DNA of 32,780 nucleotides from Terrisporobacter petrolearius (GCF_020748185.1 NZ_JAHZMO010000038.1:1-32780); one strand, 5' to 3'. Shown: positions 1 through 8,928, counted from the first letter of the stretch. Translations and numbers: made by a program. Notes: generated by a model not told the origin, from the letters alone.

Positions 1-44
1 TAATAATTGTGAAAAGAATGCTAGTATTAGTATTTCTTAGAAAT

Positions 45-82
45 AAAAAAATATTACTGGAATTTTGAATTTCCAGTAATAT
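45..82 (-). terminator. Rho-independent terminator of the leftmost flavoprotein gene
   Basis: A perfect 12-bp inverted repeat (51-62 with 71-82, 8-nt loop) is followed on the minus strand by six T (plus-strand A at 45-50). It lies about 140 nt beyond the stop of the minus-strand flavoprotein gene and is the first terminator-like structure it meets. The rest of bases 1-219 is AT-rich with no gene that I can see. Confidence 0.7.
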
Positions 83-219
83 AAATTACAAAACAAAATT
101 ATTACACAAATCTATAGACATTCTCTATGATATTCATACCTATATGTATAAAATATAGTAATTTTAATTAATTTACAATAATTTAAATATTTTTATATTA
201 AAAAAATAATTTTTCCTAA

Positions 220-2232
220 TTAAATATTAATAGAATCTAAGTAATTTAATCTAGATAAAGTGTTTAAAATATTTCTTCCTTCAAAAACTCCTTCAATAAT
301 ACGTCTAGCTCTAAAGCTATCTCCTATATTCAATATTTCTACTTCGTCAGTGAAATGATTTTTTAATTCATCAAATATAGAATTGTTTGATTTCATACCT
401 AAACAAACAAATCCATAATCAAAGTATAAATCTTTCTTCTCTCCATTTTCTAATTCTACATAGAAAGAGTTTTCTTTAACTTCTAATAGAGAAGTGTTTG
501 TAAGTTTATTAACATTATGTTTTTTCATAGTAGAAGAAGTATCTGCTTTTGTAACTGGGTCAAGACCATTTCCAATAATAGTCATCTTTTCAACTACAGT
601 AACTGATGCATTTCTCTTTGCAAAAAATTCCATTACATCTAGACCAACAGCTCCTCCGCCTATAATAATAACATTTTTCCCTAATAAATCTTCAGGATAG
701 TCATTTATATTTTTAATCATATTGTTTATTGAGCTTACTTTGCTTCCATCCTTATCAACATAATCATGTAACCCTTTTATTGGAGGTAGTAAAGGAGTAG
801 AACCTGTTGCATTAACAATGATATTTGGTTTTAAATTTTTTATAAAATCAATATCAGCTTCAGTGTTTTTGAATATAAATAAATTGTTTAGTTTATTTGT
901 TCTATTAATTAAATAATTTGGGAAATCAGCTAATCTTTTTTTATCAGGAATTTTTGAAATATCAGTAGCTAATCCACCTAAGTGATCTTGTTTTTCTATT
1001 AAGAATGTAGTACAACCAACTTCACTAGCAGTACATGCAGCTTCCATACCTGCTGTTCCACCACCAATTACAACTACGTTACAAGGTTTTTTTGTTTTTG
1101 CATTTAAGTAATCTTCTCCTTCATTTACAGATGGATTGACTGTACATCTAATTGGTCTATTTAACATTATTCTATTGCCAGCGCAGCCTATATTACATGA
1201 TATACATTTACGTAATTCATCTTCTCTATTAGTAGAAACTTTGTTTACCCATTCAGGATCGGCAATTAATCCACGTCCCATTCCGATTATATCAGCATGA
1301 TTTTGAGATAATATTTCTTCAGCAACTTTAGGATCTCTTATATTACCCATTGATACACATGGTTTTTTAAACTTTTCTTTTATAGCTTTAGCCATATATG
1401 AACGCCATCCATCAGGGAAATAATTAGAATCTATTTGATATTGTATAGATGAATTTAATCCACAAGAAACGTCAAATGCATCAATGTCGTCATTTAAAAA
1501 TTCTAGATATTTTAAAACATCATCTAAAGTATTACCACCTTCAACTAATTCATCTGCACTTATACGAAGGAATATTGGGAAGAACGGTCCAACATTTTTA
1601 CGAACTTCATCTATTACCATTCTTGCAAATCTTGTACGATTTTCAATAGAACCACCAAATTCGTCAGTTCTATTATTTGTTGTTGGAGATAAGAATTGAC
1701 TTATTAAATAAGAGTGACCAGCATGAATTTCTACACAGTCAAATCCAGCCATTTGAGCACGCTTTGCCGCTTCTCCATATTTTTTTGCTATAAATATAAT
1801 TTCATCTTTAGTTAATGGCACAGGTATTTCACCTCCATCTTTTGATGGAATATTTGATGCAGATACTGGTTGCATATTTGTTCTTGAAGACATGGCAGAT
1901 GCTCCGGCATGATTTATTTGTATACCTATGCAAGCACCTTGTTTATGAACTCTTTCACATAGTTTGTATAATCTAACTATATAACTATCTTGGTCTATGC
2001 GAAGTTGAGTAGTTCCGTTTGAACCTTGTGGTGAGTAAACACTGGCATTTTCCACCATTAAAAGTCCAGTACCACCTTTTGCTCTTTGCTCGTAGTAGTC
2101 TATGTGAAGAAAACTCATTTCTCCATTTTGTTCTCCATAGTTAGTTCCCATAGGGCACATCATTACACGATTTCTAAGTGTCATATGTTTTATTGTCAAA
2201 GGTGACAATAAATTTTTATATTTATTATTCAT
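220..2232 (-). CDS. 2-enoate reductase-like NADH:flavin oxidoreductase (FMN, [4Fe-4S], FAD), module A
   Basis: A 670-residue member of the 2,4-dienoyl-CoA reductase / BaiCD / 2-enoate reductase family; clostridial enoate reductases have about this length. The N-terminal ~340 residues form the Old Yellow Enzyme FMN barrel, with an HAGHSYL...FLSPxxNxRxDEFGGS active-site stretch. An iron-sulfur motif follows (C343, C346, C350, C363; C-x2-C-x3-C-x12-C). Then come a GGGTAG FAD-binding loop near residue 390 and a second dinucleotide site (GGGAVG) near 520. Such enzymes move electrons from NADH through FAD and the cluster to FMN and reduce an activated C=C bond. The start has an AGGGGAGG Shine-Dalgarno. 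It is divergent from a LysR gene and shares its intergenic region. The substrate is not shown by sequence. Beside two quinate/shikimate dehydrogenases, a shikimate-type enoate is plausible (inference). Confidence 0.88.
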   Translation of the reverse strand: MNNKYKNLLSPLTIKHMTLRNRVMMCPMGTNYGEQNGEMSFLHIDYYEQRAKGGTGLLMVENASVYSPQGSNGTTQLRIDQDSYIVRLYKLCERVHKQGACIGIQINHAGASAMSSRTNMQPVSASNIPSKDGGEIPVPLTKDEIIFIAKKYGEAAKRAQMAGFDCVEIHAGHSYLISQFLSPTTNNRTDEFGGSIENRTRFARMVIDEVRKNVGPFFPIFLRISADELVEGGNTLDDVLKYLEFLNDDIDAFDVSCGLNSSIQYQIDSNYFPDGWRSYMAKAIKEKFKKPCVSMGNIRDPKVAEEILSQNHADIIGMGRGLIADPEWVNKVSTNREDELRKCISCNIGCAGNRIMLNRPIRCTVNPSVNEGEDYLNAKTKKPCNVVVIGGGTAGMEAACTASEVGCTTFLIEKQDHLGGLATDISKIPDKKRLADFPNYLINRTNKLNNLFIFKNTEADIDFIKNLKPNIIVNATGSTPLLPPIKGLHDYVDKDGSKVSSINNMIKNINDYPEDLLGKNVIIIGGGAVGLDVMEFFAKRNASVTVVEKMTIIGNGLDPVTKADTSSTMKKHNVNKLTNTSLLEVKENSFYVELENGEKKDLYFDYGFVCLGMKSNNSIFDELKNHFTDEVEILNIGDSFRARRIIEGVFEGRNILNTLSRLNYLDSINI

Positions 2233-2317
2233 AACTAATAAACCTCCCCTTTATTTGAAATGTAGTTTAATATTTGACTATTTTTATTATTAAAAAAATA
2301 ATTTCCTTGCAATTCAA

Positions 2318-2383
2318 ATTTTAAATTATAAAGATTGATAAAACAAATTGATATTTTTATATAAAATAATAGAAAAAAACTAT
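2318..2383 (-). promoter_or_regulatory. Promoter and LysR operator of the module A flavoprotein gene
   Basis: Read on the minus strand: a LysR box ATAG-N7-CTAT (2383 to 2369; the plus-strand spacer is seven A), a 16-nt gap, then ATCAATTTGT (2352 to 2343) overlapping a -35 TTTGTT, an 18-nt spacer and a -10 TAAAAT (2323 to 2318). The box centre falls near -65 from the inferred start, the classical LysR recognition position. The same layout occurs before aroE (3345-3410). Expression from it would run away from the divergent LysR gene, which it could also autoregulate. Confidence 0.7.
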
Positions 2384-2459
2384 AGGTTATAGTAAAATTG
2401 GAGAAAGATTAAAATTATAAATAATATTTTAAAAATGAAGGTTATATAGGGAGAACGAG

Positions 2460-3341
2460 ATGAATTTAAATCATTTGCAATATTTTGTAACATTAGCAAG
2501 GGAAGAGCATTATACTAATGCTGCACAAAAACTATCTATTACCCAACCTAGTCTAAGTAATGCAATATCATCTTTAGAAAAAGAGTTAGGAACATATTTA
2601 TTTGAAAAAAAAGGAAGAAATGTTGTGTTGACTAAGTATGGTAAAGTATTTTTGGAATATGCAGAAAAAACACTAGAAATTTTAAATCAAGGAGTAAGAA
2701 AAGTAAAACTTCTGACTAGTGAAACTAGTGGAATAATAGATTTGGGGTATATATACACTTTTGGAACGAAAGACATATCCTTGCTAATAAATAGTTTTTT
2801 GGAAGAAAAGAAAGACAAGAACTTTAAATTTACATTTTCAGATGGTAATACATCACATATTATAAATGGTCTAAAAAATGAAGATTATGATGTGGGATTT
2901 TGTTCCAAAATAGAAAACGAAGATGATATAGAATTTACCAAGGTAAAAGAAGAGGAACTAGTATTAATTACACCGAAAAATCATCCTCTATCTAAATATA
3001 AAGAGATTGATTTAAAAGATACAATTGATTATAAATATATAGCTTTCAAAAAAAATAGTGGACTAAGACCATTTATAGATAATATGTTTATAGAAATAGG
3101 TGAAAAACAAAATATAATCTATGAAGTAGAAAAAGATGAGTCATTAGCAGGTTTAGTAGAGGGGAAATTTGGAATAGCAATTATTCCTAAAATACCTATA
3201 TTAGATCATTTAGATGTAAATATTATAAAAATTAAAAATCCAAAATATAATAGAAATATTTACATGGCTAAACTAAAAAATAAATATTTATCTCCAGCTG
3301 TCAATGAATTTATAAAATTCGTTATTAATAAAACTAATTAA
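2460..3341 (+). CDS. LysR-family regulator, QuiR-like (module A)
   Basis: A 293-residue LysR-type regulator. The N-terminal winged helix-turn-helix (residues ~1-60) begins MNLNHLQYFVTLA and contains ITQPSLSNAIS as recognition helix, followed by LFEKKGRNVVLT. A two-lobe effector-binding domain fills the rest from about residue 90. It stands divergent from the flavoprotein gene and upstream of aroE/aroD, the usual arrangement for a LysR activator of adjacent catabolic operons. In Listeria a LysR protein, QuiR, senses shikimate and activates quinate/shikimate genes. By context I infer a similar effector here. It is a close paralogue of the LysR at 6716-7609. ATG start; purine-rich GGGAGAACGAG just upstream. 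Confidence 0.92.
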   Translation: MNLNHLQYFVTLAREEHYTNAAQKLSITQPSLSNAISSLEKELGTYLFEKKGRNVVLTKYGKVFLEYAEKTLEILNQGVRKVKLLTSETSGIIDLGYIYTFGTKDISLLINSFLEEKKDKNFKFTFSDGNTSHIINGLKNEDYDVGFCSKIENEDDIEFTKVKEEELVLITPKNHPLSKYKEIDLKDTIDYKYIAFKKNSGLRPFIDNMFIEIGEKQNIIYEVEKDESLAGLVEGKFGIAIIPKIPILDHLDVNIIKIKNPKYNRNIYMAKLKNKYLSPAVNEFIKFVINKTN

Positions 3342-3344
3342 ATT

Positions 3345-3410
3345 ATAGAAAAAAACTATAAAAAGCCCTAAAAATATCAATTGGTACATTTTTATTTTTT
3401 TTAATATAAT
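3345..3410 (+). promoter_or_regulatory. Promoter and LysR operator of aroE-aroD-symporter operon
   Basis: A LysR box ATAG-A7-CTAT at 3345-3359 lies inside a longer perfect dyad TTATAG-A7-CTATAA. After 16 nt comes ATCAATTGGT (3376-3385), whose end overlaps -35 TTGGTA (3381-3386). An 18-nt spacer and -10 TATAAT (3405-3410) follow. The box is identical in all 15 bases to that at 2369-2383, and the distance to the second motif is identical. The operator centre is about 65 nt upstream of the inferred start site. Confidence 0.75.
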
Positions 3411-3493
3411 GAAATTAAGCAAAATTAATAATTAAAATTTTAACAATTTGAATATTTATTATATTATAAAAAGATAAGAAGGAGATTAGAGGA

Positions 3494-4360
3494 ATGGAGA
3501 AAAGAATAACAGGACATACAGAATTAATAGGGCTAATGGCTTATCCAATAAGACATTCAAGTTCACCAGCGATGCACAATGAAGCATTTAGAAAATTAGG
3601 ATATGATTATGCATACTTAGCTTTTGAGGTGGATAACGATTCCCTAGAAGATGCAGTAAAAGATCTTAGAGCTTTAAAATTAAGAGGATGCAATGTATCA
3701 ATGCCAAATAAAACAGTAATACATAAATATTTAGATGAAATATCTCCAGCAGCTCAATTATGTGGAGCAGTAAATACTGTAGTAAATGAAAATGGAAAAT
3801 TAATAGGACATATAACTGATGGTATAGGATTTATGCAATCGTTAAAAGAAAAAAATATTGATATTATAGGTAAAAAAATGACTATAGTAGGAGCTGGTGG
3901 AGCAGCTACCGCAATAGAAATACAAGCAGCTTTAGATGGAGTTAAAGAAATATCTATTTTTAATATAAAAGATAAATTTTGGGATAATGCACAAGAAACT
4001 GTTAAAAAAATAAATGAAAACACTTCATGTAAAGCAACTTTATATGATTTACAAGATTTAGACAAATTAAAAGAAGAAATAGAAGATAGTTTTATATTTG
4101 TAAATGCAACAGGTATGGGAATGAAGCCACTAGAAGGAAAAACTTATATACCAGATAAATCATTTTTCAGACCAGAGCTAATAGTGGCAGATGTTGTTTA
4201 CTCACCAAGGGAAACAGAAATGCTAAAAATGGCTAAAGAAGTTGGTTGTAAGACTATGAATGGATTAGGAATGATGTTGTTCCAAGGTTCAGCAGCTTTT
4301 GAATTATGGACAGGAGAACCAATGCCAATAAATCATATGAAAGAATTTTTAGGGATATAG
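3494..4360 (+). CDS. aroE: Quinate/shikimate dehydrogenase, YdiB type (module A)
   Basis: 288 residues, the length of E. coli YdiB. It has the substrate motif HSSSPAMHN, the catalytic lysine in MPNKT (K73), the partner aspartate in GHITDGIG (D109) and the nucleotide loop GAGGAATAI near residue 135. The region after the loop (SIFNIKDKFWDNA) is closer to YdiB, which oxidises both quinate and shikimate, than to biosynthetic AroE. The expected reaction is NAD(P)-linked interconversion of quinate with 3-dehydroquinate or shikimate with 3-dehydroshikimate in the cytosol. It is the first gene of an operon with aroD and a symporter, under the LysR-type promoter just upstream. No other shikimate biosynthesis gene is adjacent except a kinase 9 kb away, so a catabolic role is favoured. 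Confidence 0.9.
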   Translation: MEKRITGHTELIGLMAYPIRHSSSPAMHNEAFRKLGYDYAYLAFEVDNDSLEDAVKDLRALKLRGCNVSMPNKTVIHKYLDEISPAAQLCGAVNTVVNENGKLIGHITDGIGFMQSLKEKNIDIIGKKMTIVGAGGAATAIEIQAALDGVKEISIFNIKDKFWDNAQETVKKINENTSCKATLYDLQDLDKLKEEIEDSFIFVNATGMGMKPLEGKTYIPDKSFFRPELIVADVVYSPRETEMLKMAKEVGCKTMNGLGMMLFQGSAAFELWTGEPMPINHMKEFLGI

Positions 4361-4386
4361 GTATATAGTTAGGTTTAATAATATGA

Positions 4387-4412
4387 GAGTTGTATAGATA
4401 GTTATACAACTC
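4387..4412 (+). terminator. Intercistronic hairpin between aroE and aroD
   Basis: A perfect 10-bp stem (4387-4396 with 4403-4412) and 6-nt loop, followed by ATTTATTT rather than a clean T-run. It lies in the 70-nt gap before the aroD Shine-Dalgarno. It may be a partial terminator or an mRNA stabiliser/processing site that tunes expression inside the operon. Confidence 0.5.
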
Positions 4413-4430
4413 ATTTATTTGGAGGATAAG

Positions 4431-5192
4431 ATGAATACAGTAAAAATAAAAAATGTAGTACTTGGAGAAGGAAAACCAAAAATTTGTGTTCCAATAGTTG
4501 GTATTACAAAAGAAGATATATTAAATCAAGCAAGAGCTTTAGAAAATGTAGAAGTTGATGTAGTGGAATGGCGTATTGACTGGTTTGAAGGAGTATTCCA
4601 ATTAGAAAAAGTAAAAGATGTTTTAGTTGATTTAAGAAAAGAATTAAAAGAGTTACCTTTATTATTTACTTTCCGTACATCAAAAGAAGGTGGAGAAAAA
4701 TCCATAGAAAACAAAGAATATGCAAGCTTAAATAAAGCAGTGGCAGCTACAGGATTAGTGGATTTAGTAGATGTTGAGGTATTTACTGGTGATGATTATG
4801 TTAAGGAAATAATTAAATCAGCTCATGAGTCAGATGTTAAAGTAATAGCTTCAAATCATGACTTTGACAAAACACCATCAAAAGGTGATATAGTAAGTCG
4901 TTTAATAAAAATGCAAGATTTAGGTGCAGATATTCCTAAAATAGCTGTAATGCCTAAATGTAAATTAGATGTTTTAGAATTATTAGAAGCAACTGTAATA
5001 ATGAGTGAACAATATGCTACTAGACCAATAATAACTATGTCTATGGCAGGTCAAGGTGCCATAAGTCGTTTATGTGGGGAAGTATTTGGTTCTTGTTTAA
5101 CTTTTGGAGCAGTATCCAAAGCGTCAGCTCCAGGTCAAATAAATGTAGAAGAACTTAATAAAGTATTAAATATTATAAATAAAAGTTTATAA
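4431..5192 (+). CDS. aroD: 3-Dehydroquinate dehydratase, type I
   Basis: 253 residues from ATG 4431, which has GGAGGA five nucleotides upstream; a TTG 12 nt earlier lies in front of that site and is rejected. It is a type I (Schiff-base) dehydroquinase barrel that converts 3-dehydroquinate to 3-dehydroshikimate. The catalytic histidine is H143 (SNHDF) and the Schiff-base lysine is K170 (IPKIAVMPK), the same numbers as in enteric AroD. Other family stretches are EWRIDWFE, FTFRTSKEGG and GAVSKASAPGQI near the C-terminus. Placed between a YdiB-type dehydrogenase and a transporter, it is probably used to break down quinate rather than to make chorismate; type I enzymes accompany such genes in Listeria. 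Confidence 0.96.
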   Translation: MNTVKIKNVVLGEGKPKICVPIVGITKEDILNQARALENVEVDVVEWRIDWFEGVFQLEKVKDVLVDLRKELKELPLLFTFRTSKEGGEKSIENKEYASLNKAVAATGLVDLVDVEVFTGDDYVKEIIKSAHESDVKVIASNHDFDKTPSKGDIVSRLIKMQDLGADIPKIAVMPKCKLDVLELLEATVIMSEQYATRPIITMSMAGQGAISRLCGEVFGSCLTFGAVSKASAPGQINVEELNKVLNIINKSL

Positions 5193-5225
5193 TAAAAACA
5201 TTATTATAATGAAAAGGGGCTTTTT

Positions 5226-6601
5226 ATGATTTCAAAACCTATAGAAAATATTGATCAAAATATTGAGCAAAATAATGATAAAAATGATGTGAATAAATTA
5301 GCCAAAAACATGGGGATTGCTCTTGGTGCAGGATTAATTACAGGTTTATTATTACTTTTTTTGAGAGAATATTTAAACTCTCATGGTTATGAATCTGTCT
5401 GGACAGTAATAAATAATTTATTTTTTCAAGATATTAGTGTAGAAGAGGGTAAAAATGCAATAGGTATATTTTATATAATAGGACAACTATTTATAAATTG
5501 TCTACAGTTAATAATAGTGCCTATGATTTTTTCCTCAATAGCAATTGCAATGTGTCAAATTAGTGATACAAAAAAATTAGGTCGTATTTCAGGAAAAACT
5601 TTATTAGGATTTTTAGCTACTTCAATATGTGCTTTGATTGTTGCCGTAATATGTGGTTTTATTACTTATCACTTAGGATTATTTAATGTTTCTATATCAG
5701 GCGACGGTGCTAGTCAAGTTGCGTCTAGTGGAAATCCTTTAATGGTAATACTTGATGCTGTACCTAATAATATAGGAACTGTACTTATAACTAATGGTCG
5801 TGTTATAGCAGTAGTATTTTTGGGTGTTGTAATGGGGCTTTGTATTAATAAACTAGAAGATGAAATACTAATTATAAAAAAATTATTTATTGATTTGAAC
5901 AATGTAATAACTGTATTTTTAAATTATGTAATATATAATTTTGGTCCTATAGCTGTTTTTGTTTTAATATCAAGAACTTTTGCAGTATATGGAGTAGAAC
6001 ATCTTAGACCTGCTTTTGCATATCTTGCAACAGTTACTATAGCGGCATCTATATGTTTAGTATTTTTATATAGTTCATTTATTTATATAACAACAGGTTT
6101 AAATCCAATAATATTTATAAAAAAAATAACAAAAGTTGCTCTTTTGGCTGTTTCTGCAGCTTCTTCTGCGGCTGCTCTTTCTCTAAACTTAAAAACTACT
6201 ACAGAAGAGCTTGGTGTTAGTGATGATATTGCATCTTTTGTTTTGCCTTTGGGAATGACAATAAATATGAATGGTACAGCTATAATGCAAGTGGTTGGTG
6301 CTGTATTTATAGCTGCCAGTGCTTAACATTAGGAAATATGCTTTTAATTGCTATTTTAGCTCTTATAGCATCAGTAGGTACTCCATCTGCACCTGGTTCA
6401 TCAATGATAGTATTATTTACAGTAATATCAGGAATGGGATATAATAACGATGCTACACTTATAGCATATGCTTTATTATTGGCTATTAATAGACCTATGG
6501 ATATGTATACTACTTCTCTAAATGTAATTGGAGATGCAGCAACAGCATTAGTAGTATCTAAATCAGAAGGAACCTTAGATATTGAAAAATATAATTCTTA
6601 A
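5226..6601 (+). pseudogene. Dicarboxylate/amino-acid:cation symporter (DAACS family), frameshifted
   Basis: Two adjacent frames make one DAACS transporter. Bases 5226-6326 encode 366 residues with membrane helices, the HP1 small-residue stretch (SAASSAAALS) and the TM7 motif NMNGTA, and stop at TAA 6324. Bases 6323-6601, in the -1 frame, continue LTLGNMLL... with HP2 (SVGTPSAPGSS) and the TM8 motif (NRPMDMYTTSLNVIGD). The two halves join almost exactly where family members read AVFIAxxxGxxLTLG, and about three residues appear to be missing, as if 1 mod 3 bases (for example 10) were lost. No slippery heptamer is visible. Each half alone lacks part of the transport core, so the gene is probably inactive unless this is a sequencing error. 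By context it would have imported quinate, shikimate or a related carboxylate. Confidence 0.85.
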
Positions 6602-6605
6602 TATA

Positions 6606-6654
6606 AAAAGATATGTTGAAAATTTTTTGTATAAATTTTCAACATATCTTTTTT
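6606..6654. terminator. Strong bidirectional terminator between convergent genes
   Basis: A 20-bp perfect stem (6606-6625 with 6633-6652) with a 7-nt loop; T-rich on the plus side and, by symmetry, on the minus side. It ends the aroE-aroD-symporter operon and could also end the convergent LysR transcript that stops at 6716. Confidence 0.88.
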
Positions 6655-6715
6655 AATTACTATAAAACTATATTTAATTTAAATGTCTATAAAAGCTTTG
6701 TATAAAGCATTAATA

Positions 6716-7609
6716 TTATATTTGGCTTTTACTGTAGTTAGTTATTACAAAGTTTTTAAACTCCCTAACGGCTGGTGATAAATAAGAGTCTTTTAGATTA
6801 GCGATATAGAAATTTCTCTCCCAACTTGGATAGTTTATATCTAAAGATTTAACATCTAGGAAATTTAGTATGTTCATATATGGTACTATTGCAATACCAA
6901 AATTTTTAGCTACTAATCCAGCAATTACTTGATCCTCTTCAACTTCGTAAGAAATAGAAGGTTTTTCATTTATTTTTTTAAATAAGTTATCAATAATAGG
7001 TCGAAGACCACTTTTTTCATTAAAAATTATTTGAGGATATGTAATAGTTTCTCTTAAGTTCACAGAGTCTTTACTTGCTAATGGATGGTCAAGTGAAACT
7101 ATTAAAACTAGTTTTTGATTAGCCACAGGTGTAAAATCAATATTTGCTTCTTTTTCTATTTTGGAACAAAATGCTATATCATAATTTCTGTTTTTTAACC
7201 CTTCAATAATATCTGAGGTAGTGGATGCTGTATTGAAATTAAATTTTATGTCTTTATTAGTATTTTCATCTAAAAAATTTTGGCATACTTTTGGAATAAA
7301 TTCTGTTCCTAAAGCTCTCAAAAATCCTAAGTCAATTTTTCCTTTACCCATACCTACATTTTTTAACTCTTTGACACTTGAGTCTAGTATATCTAAAGAT
7401 TTTTCTACACTATTTAAGAATGTCTTGCCATATTTAGTTAAAACCACATTTCTACCTTCTTTTTCAAACAAACGAATTCCAAGTTCTTCTTCTAATAAAG
7501 AAATAGCATTACTTAAACTAGGTTGAGTAATAGACAATTGCTGAGCCGCCTTGGTGTAATGCTCTAAGTGAGCTAAAGTAACAAAGTAACGTAAATGATA
7601 TAAATTCAA
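6716..7609 (-). CDS. LysR-family regulator, QuiR-like (module B)
   Basis: 297 residues from a TTG start at 7609, with GGAGAG eight nucleotides upstream. It is a LysR-type regulator and close paralogue of the module A LysR: the recognition segment ITQPSLSNAIS and the wing GRNVVLTKYGK are identical, and the effector domain is diverged. It stands divergent from the TIM-barrel gene of module B and is expected to control that operon. Given the shared DNA-contact helix and the shared operator pattern, it may also bind the module A promoters, with differing effector preference (inference). Its 3' end faces the terminator at 6606-6654. Confidence 0.92.
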   Translation of the reverse strand: MNLYHLRYFVTLAHLEHYTKAAQQLSITQPSLSNAISLLEEELGIRLFEKEGRNVVLTKYGKTFLNSVEKSLDILDSSVKELKNVGMGKGKIDLGFLRALGTEFIPKVCQNFLDENTNKDIKFNFNTASTTSDIIEGLKNRNYDIAFCSKIEKEANIDFTPVANQKLVLIVSLDHPLASKDSVNLRETITYPQIIFNEKSGLRPIIDNLFKKINEKPSISYEVEEDQVIAGLVAKNFGIAIVPYMNILNFLDVKSLDINYPSWERNFYIANLKDSYLSPAVREFKNFVITNYSKSQI

Positions 7610-7726
7610 TATTAACTCTCCTTTTTATAATAATATAAATATTTATTTTAATTCATTAATTGTAAACAGTTAAATATATGGACACAAGTAAAAGTGAATT
7701 TTCTTAAATTAAATATACTAAAAACT

Positions 7727-7792
7727 ATATATAAAATCAATGAATTGATAGAATATTATCAATTGGTTATTATAAAAATCCTATGATAATAT
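7727..7792 (+). promoter_or_regulatory. Promoter and LysR operator of module B operon
   Basis: The 319-nt divergent region 7610-7928 has no gene. It holds a degenerate LysR box ATAT-N7-CAAT (7727-7741), a 16-nt gap, then ATCAATTGGT (7758-7767) identical to the module A aroE site. Its last bases form -35 TTGGTT (7763-7768), followed by an 18-nt spacer and TAATAT (7787-7792); GATAAT at 7785 is an alternative. A perfect ATCAAT-GA-ATTGAT dyad (7736-7749) overlaps the box. About 130 nt of untranslated leader would follow, in which I recognise no known riboswitch. Confidence 0.65.
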
Positions 7793-7928
7793 ATAAATAT
7801 AGTCATCTAGATGAATGCAAGAAAACGGTTTTCGAAAACATACATTATTCTTTAAATAACTTATAGGCTATAAGAAAAAACAAATAACTAATAACTATAT
7901 TAGTTCTAAATTTTAGGGGGGAATACAA

Positions 7929-8789
7929 ATGTCAAAAAAACATCCTATTACTGTAAGTTCATGGACACTTGGGGATAAGTGTAAATTTGAAAAACGTGTT
8001 ATAGCTGCTAAAGAAGCTGGATATGAAGGAATTGGACTTAGAGCTGAAATATATGTTGATGCTTTAAATGAAGGACTTCATGATGATGATATACTAGCAA
8101 TTTTAGAAAAACATGATATGAAGGTTACTGAAGTTGAGTATATAGTTCAATGGGCTGAGGAAAACAGATCATATGAACAAAAATATAAAGAGCAAATGTG
8201 TTTTCACATGTGTGAATTATTCGGAGTAAAACAAATAAACTGTGGTCTTATGGAAAACTATTCGATAGAATATACAGCACAAAAGCTTAAAGAACTTTGC
8301 CATAGAGCAGGAAAATATATAATTGGAGTAGAACCAATGCCATACAGTGGACTTCCAAATCTTGAAAAAGCTTGGAAAGTTGTTGAAAAATCCGAATGTG
8401 ACAATGCCATGATAATATTAGATACATGGCACTGGGTAAGAGCAAATCAACCATATGAAGGTGTAATTGATATGATACCAGCAGAAAAAATCGTATCTGT
8501 TCAAATAAATGATGTTCAAGCAAGACCGTATGCTAAAGAAGTATTAAGAGATGAGTCGATGCATGATAGAGTAGCTCCAGGAGTTGGATATGGAGATACA
8601 GTTGGATTTTGTAAGATGTTAAGAGAAAAAGGCATTAAACCAAATGTAGTAGGTGTAGAAGTAATATGCGATGAGTATGTTGAAAAAGGTGTAGATTTTG
8701 CAGCTAAATATACATATGAAAATGCAATGAAAGTTTTAAAAGAAGCTTGGCCTGAAATGATAGAAGAAATAGATGCAGAATTGGCTTAG
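7929..8789 (+). CDS. Sugar phosphate isomerase/epimerase-like TIM barrel, candidate 3-dehydroshikimate dehydratase
   Basis: 286 residues with an xylose-isomerase-like barrel. Probable metal ligands are E135 (GVEPMPYSG), D165 with H168 (LDTWHW), Q192 or nearby residues (QINDVQ) and E244 (GVEVICDE). Enzymes of this fold (AsbF/QuiC-like) dehydrate 3-dehydroshikimate to protocatechuate, and a barrel of this kind sits in the equivalent Listeria gene set. Here it heads an operon with a flavoprotein, a YdiB-type dehydrogenase and an MFS transporter, so that dehydratase activity is the leading guess. The fold is also used by inosose dehydratases and sugar epimerases, so fold and metal site are secure but the reaction is inferred. 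The Shine-Dalgarno TAGGGGGG precedes the ATG. Confidence 0.82.
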   Translation: MSKKHPITVSSWTLGDKCKFEKRVIAAKEAGYEGIGLRAEIYVDALNEGLHDDDILAILEKHDMKVTEVEYIVQWAEENRSYEQKYKEQMCFHMCELFGVKQINCGLMENYSIEYTAQKLKELCHRAGKYIIGVEPMPYSGLPNLEKAWKVVEKSECDNAMIILDTWHWVRANQPYEGVIDMIPAEKIVSVQINDVQARPYAKEVLRDESMHDRVAPGVGYGDTVGFCKMLREKGIKPNVVGVEVICDEYVEKGVDFAAKYTYENAMKVLKEAWPEMIEEIDAELA

Positions 8790-8806
8790 ACATAATGTTT
8801 TAAATA

Positions 8807-8844
8807 TTAACTGCATGTCTACTAAATAAGAGGCATGCAGTTAA
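8807..8844 (+). terminator. Intercistronic hairpin after the TIM-barrel gene
   Basis: A perfect 11-bp stem (8807-8817 with 8834-8844) and 16-nt loop starts 18 nt after the stop codon. It is followed by AAAAG rather than T residues, so it is a poor classical terminator and may instead protect the 3' end of the upstream message or attenuate readthrough to the flavoprotein gene. Confidence 0.45.
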
Positions 8845-8928
8845 AAGTAAAAATTACTATAAGATAAATTTACCTAGTAGAAAAATAATAATTTTAAAAT
8901 TTTAATTTGAATAGAAATATTAATTATT

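Noticed and set aside
494..700. Plus-strand reading frames inside the module A flavoprotein
   Set aside because: They are antisense shadows with no ribosome site and no recognisable protein.
6316..6326. Programmed frameshifting in the symporter gene
   Set aside because: No slippery heptamer or downstream stimulatory structure seen, and the alignment suggests missing residues.
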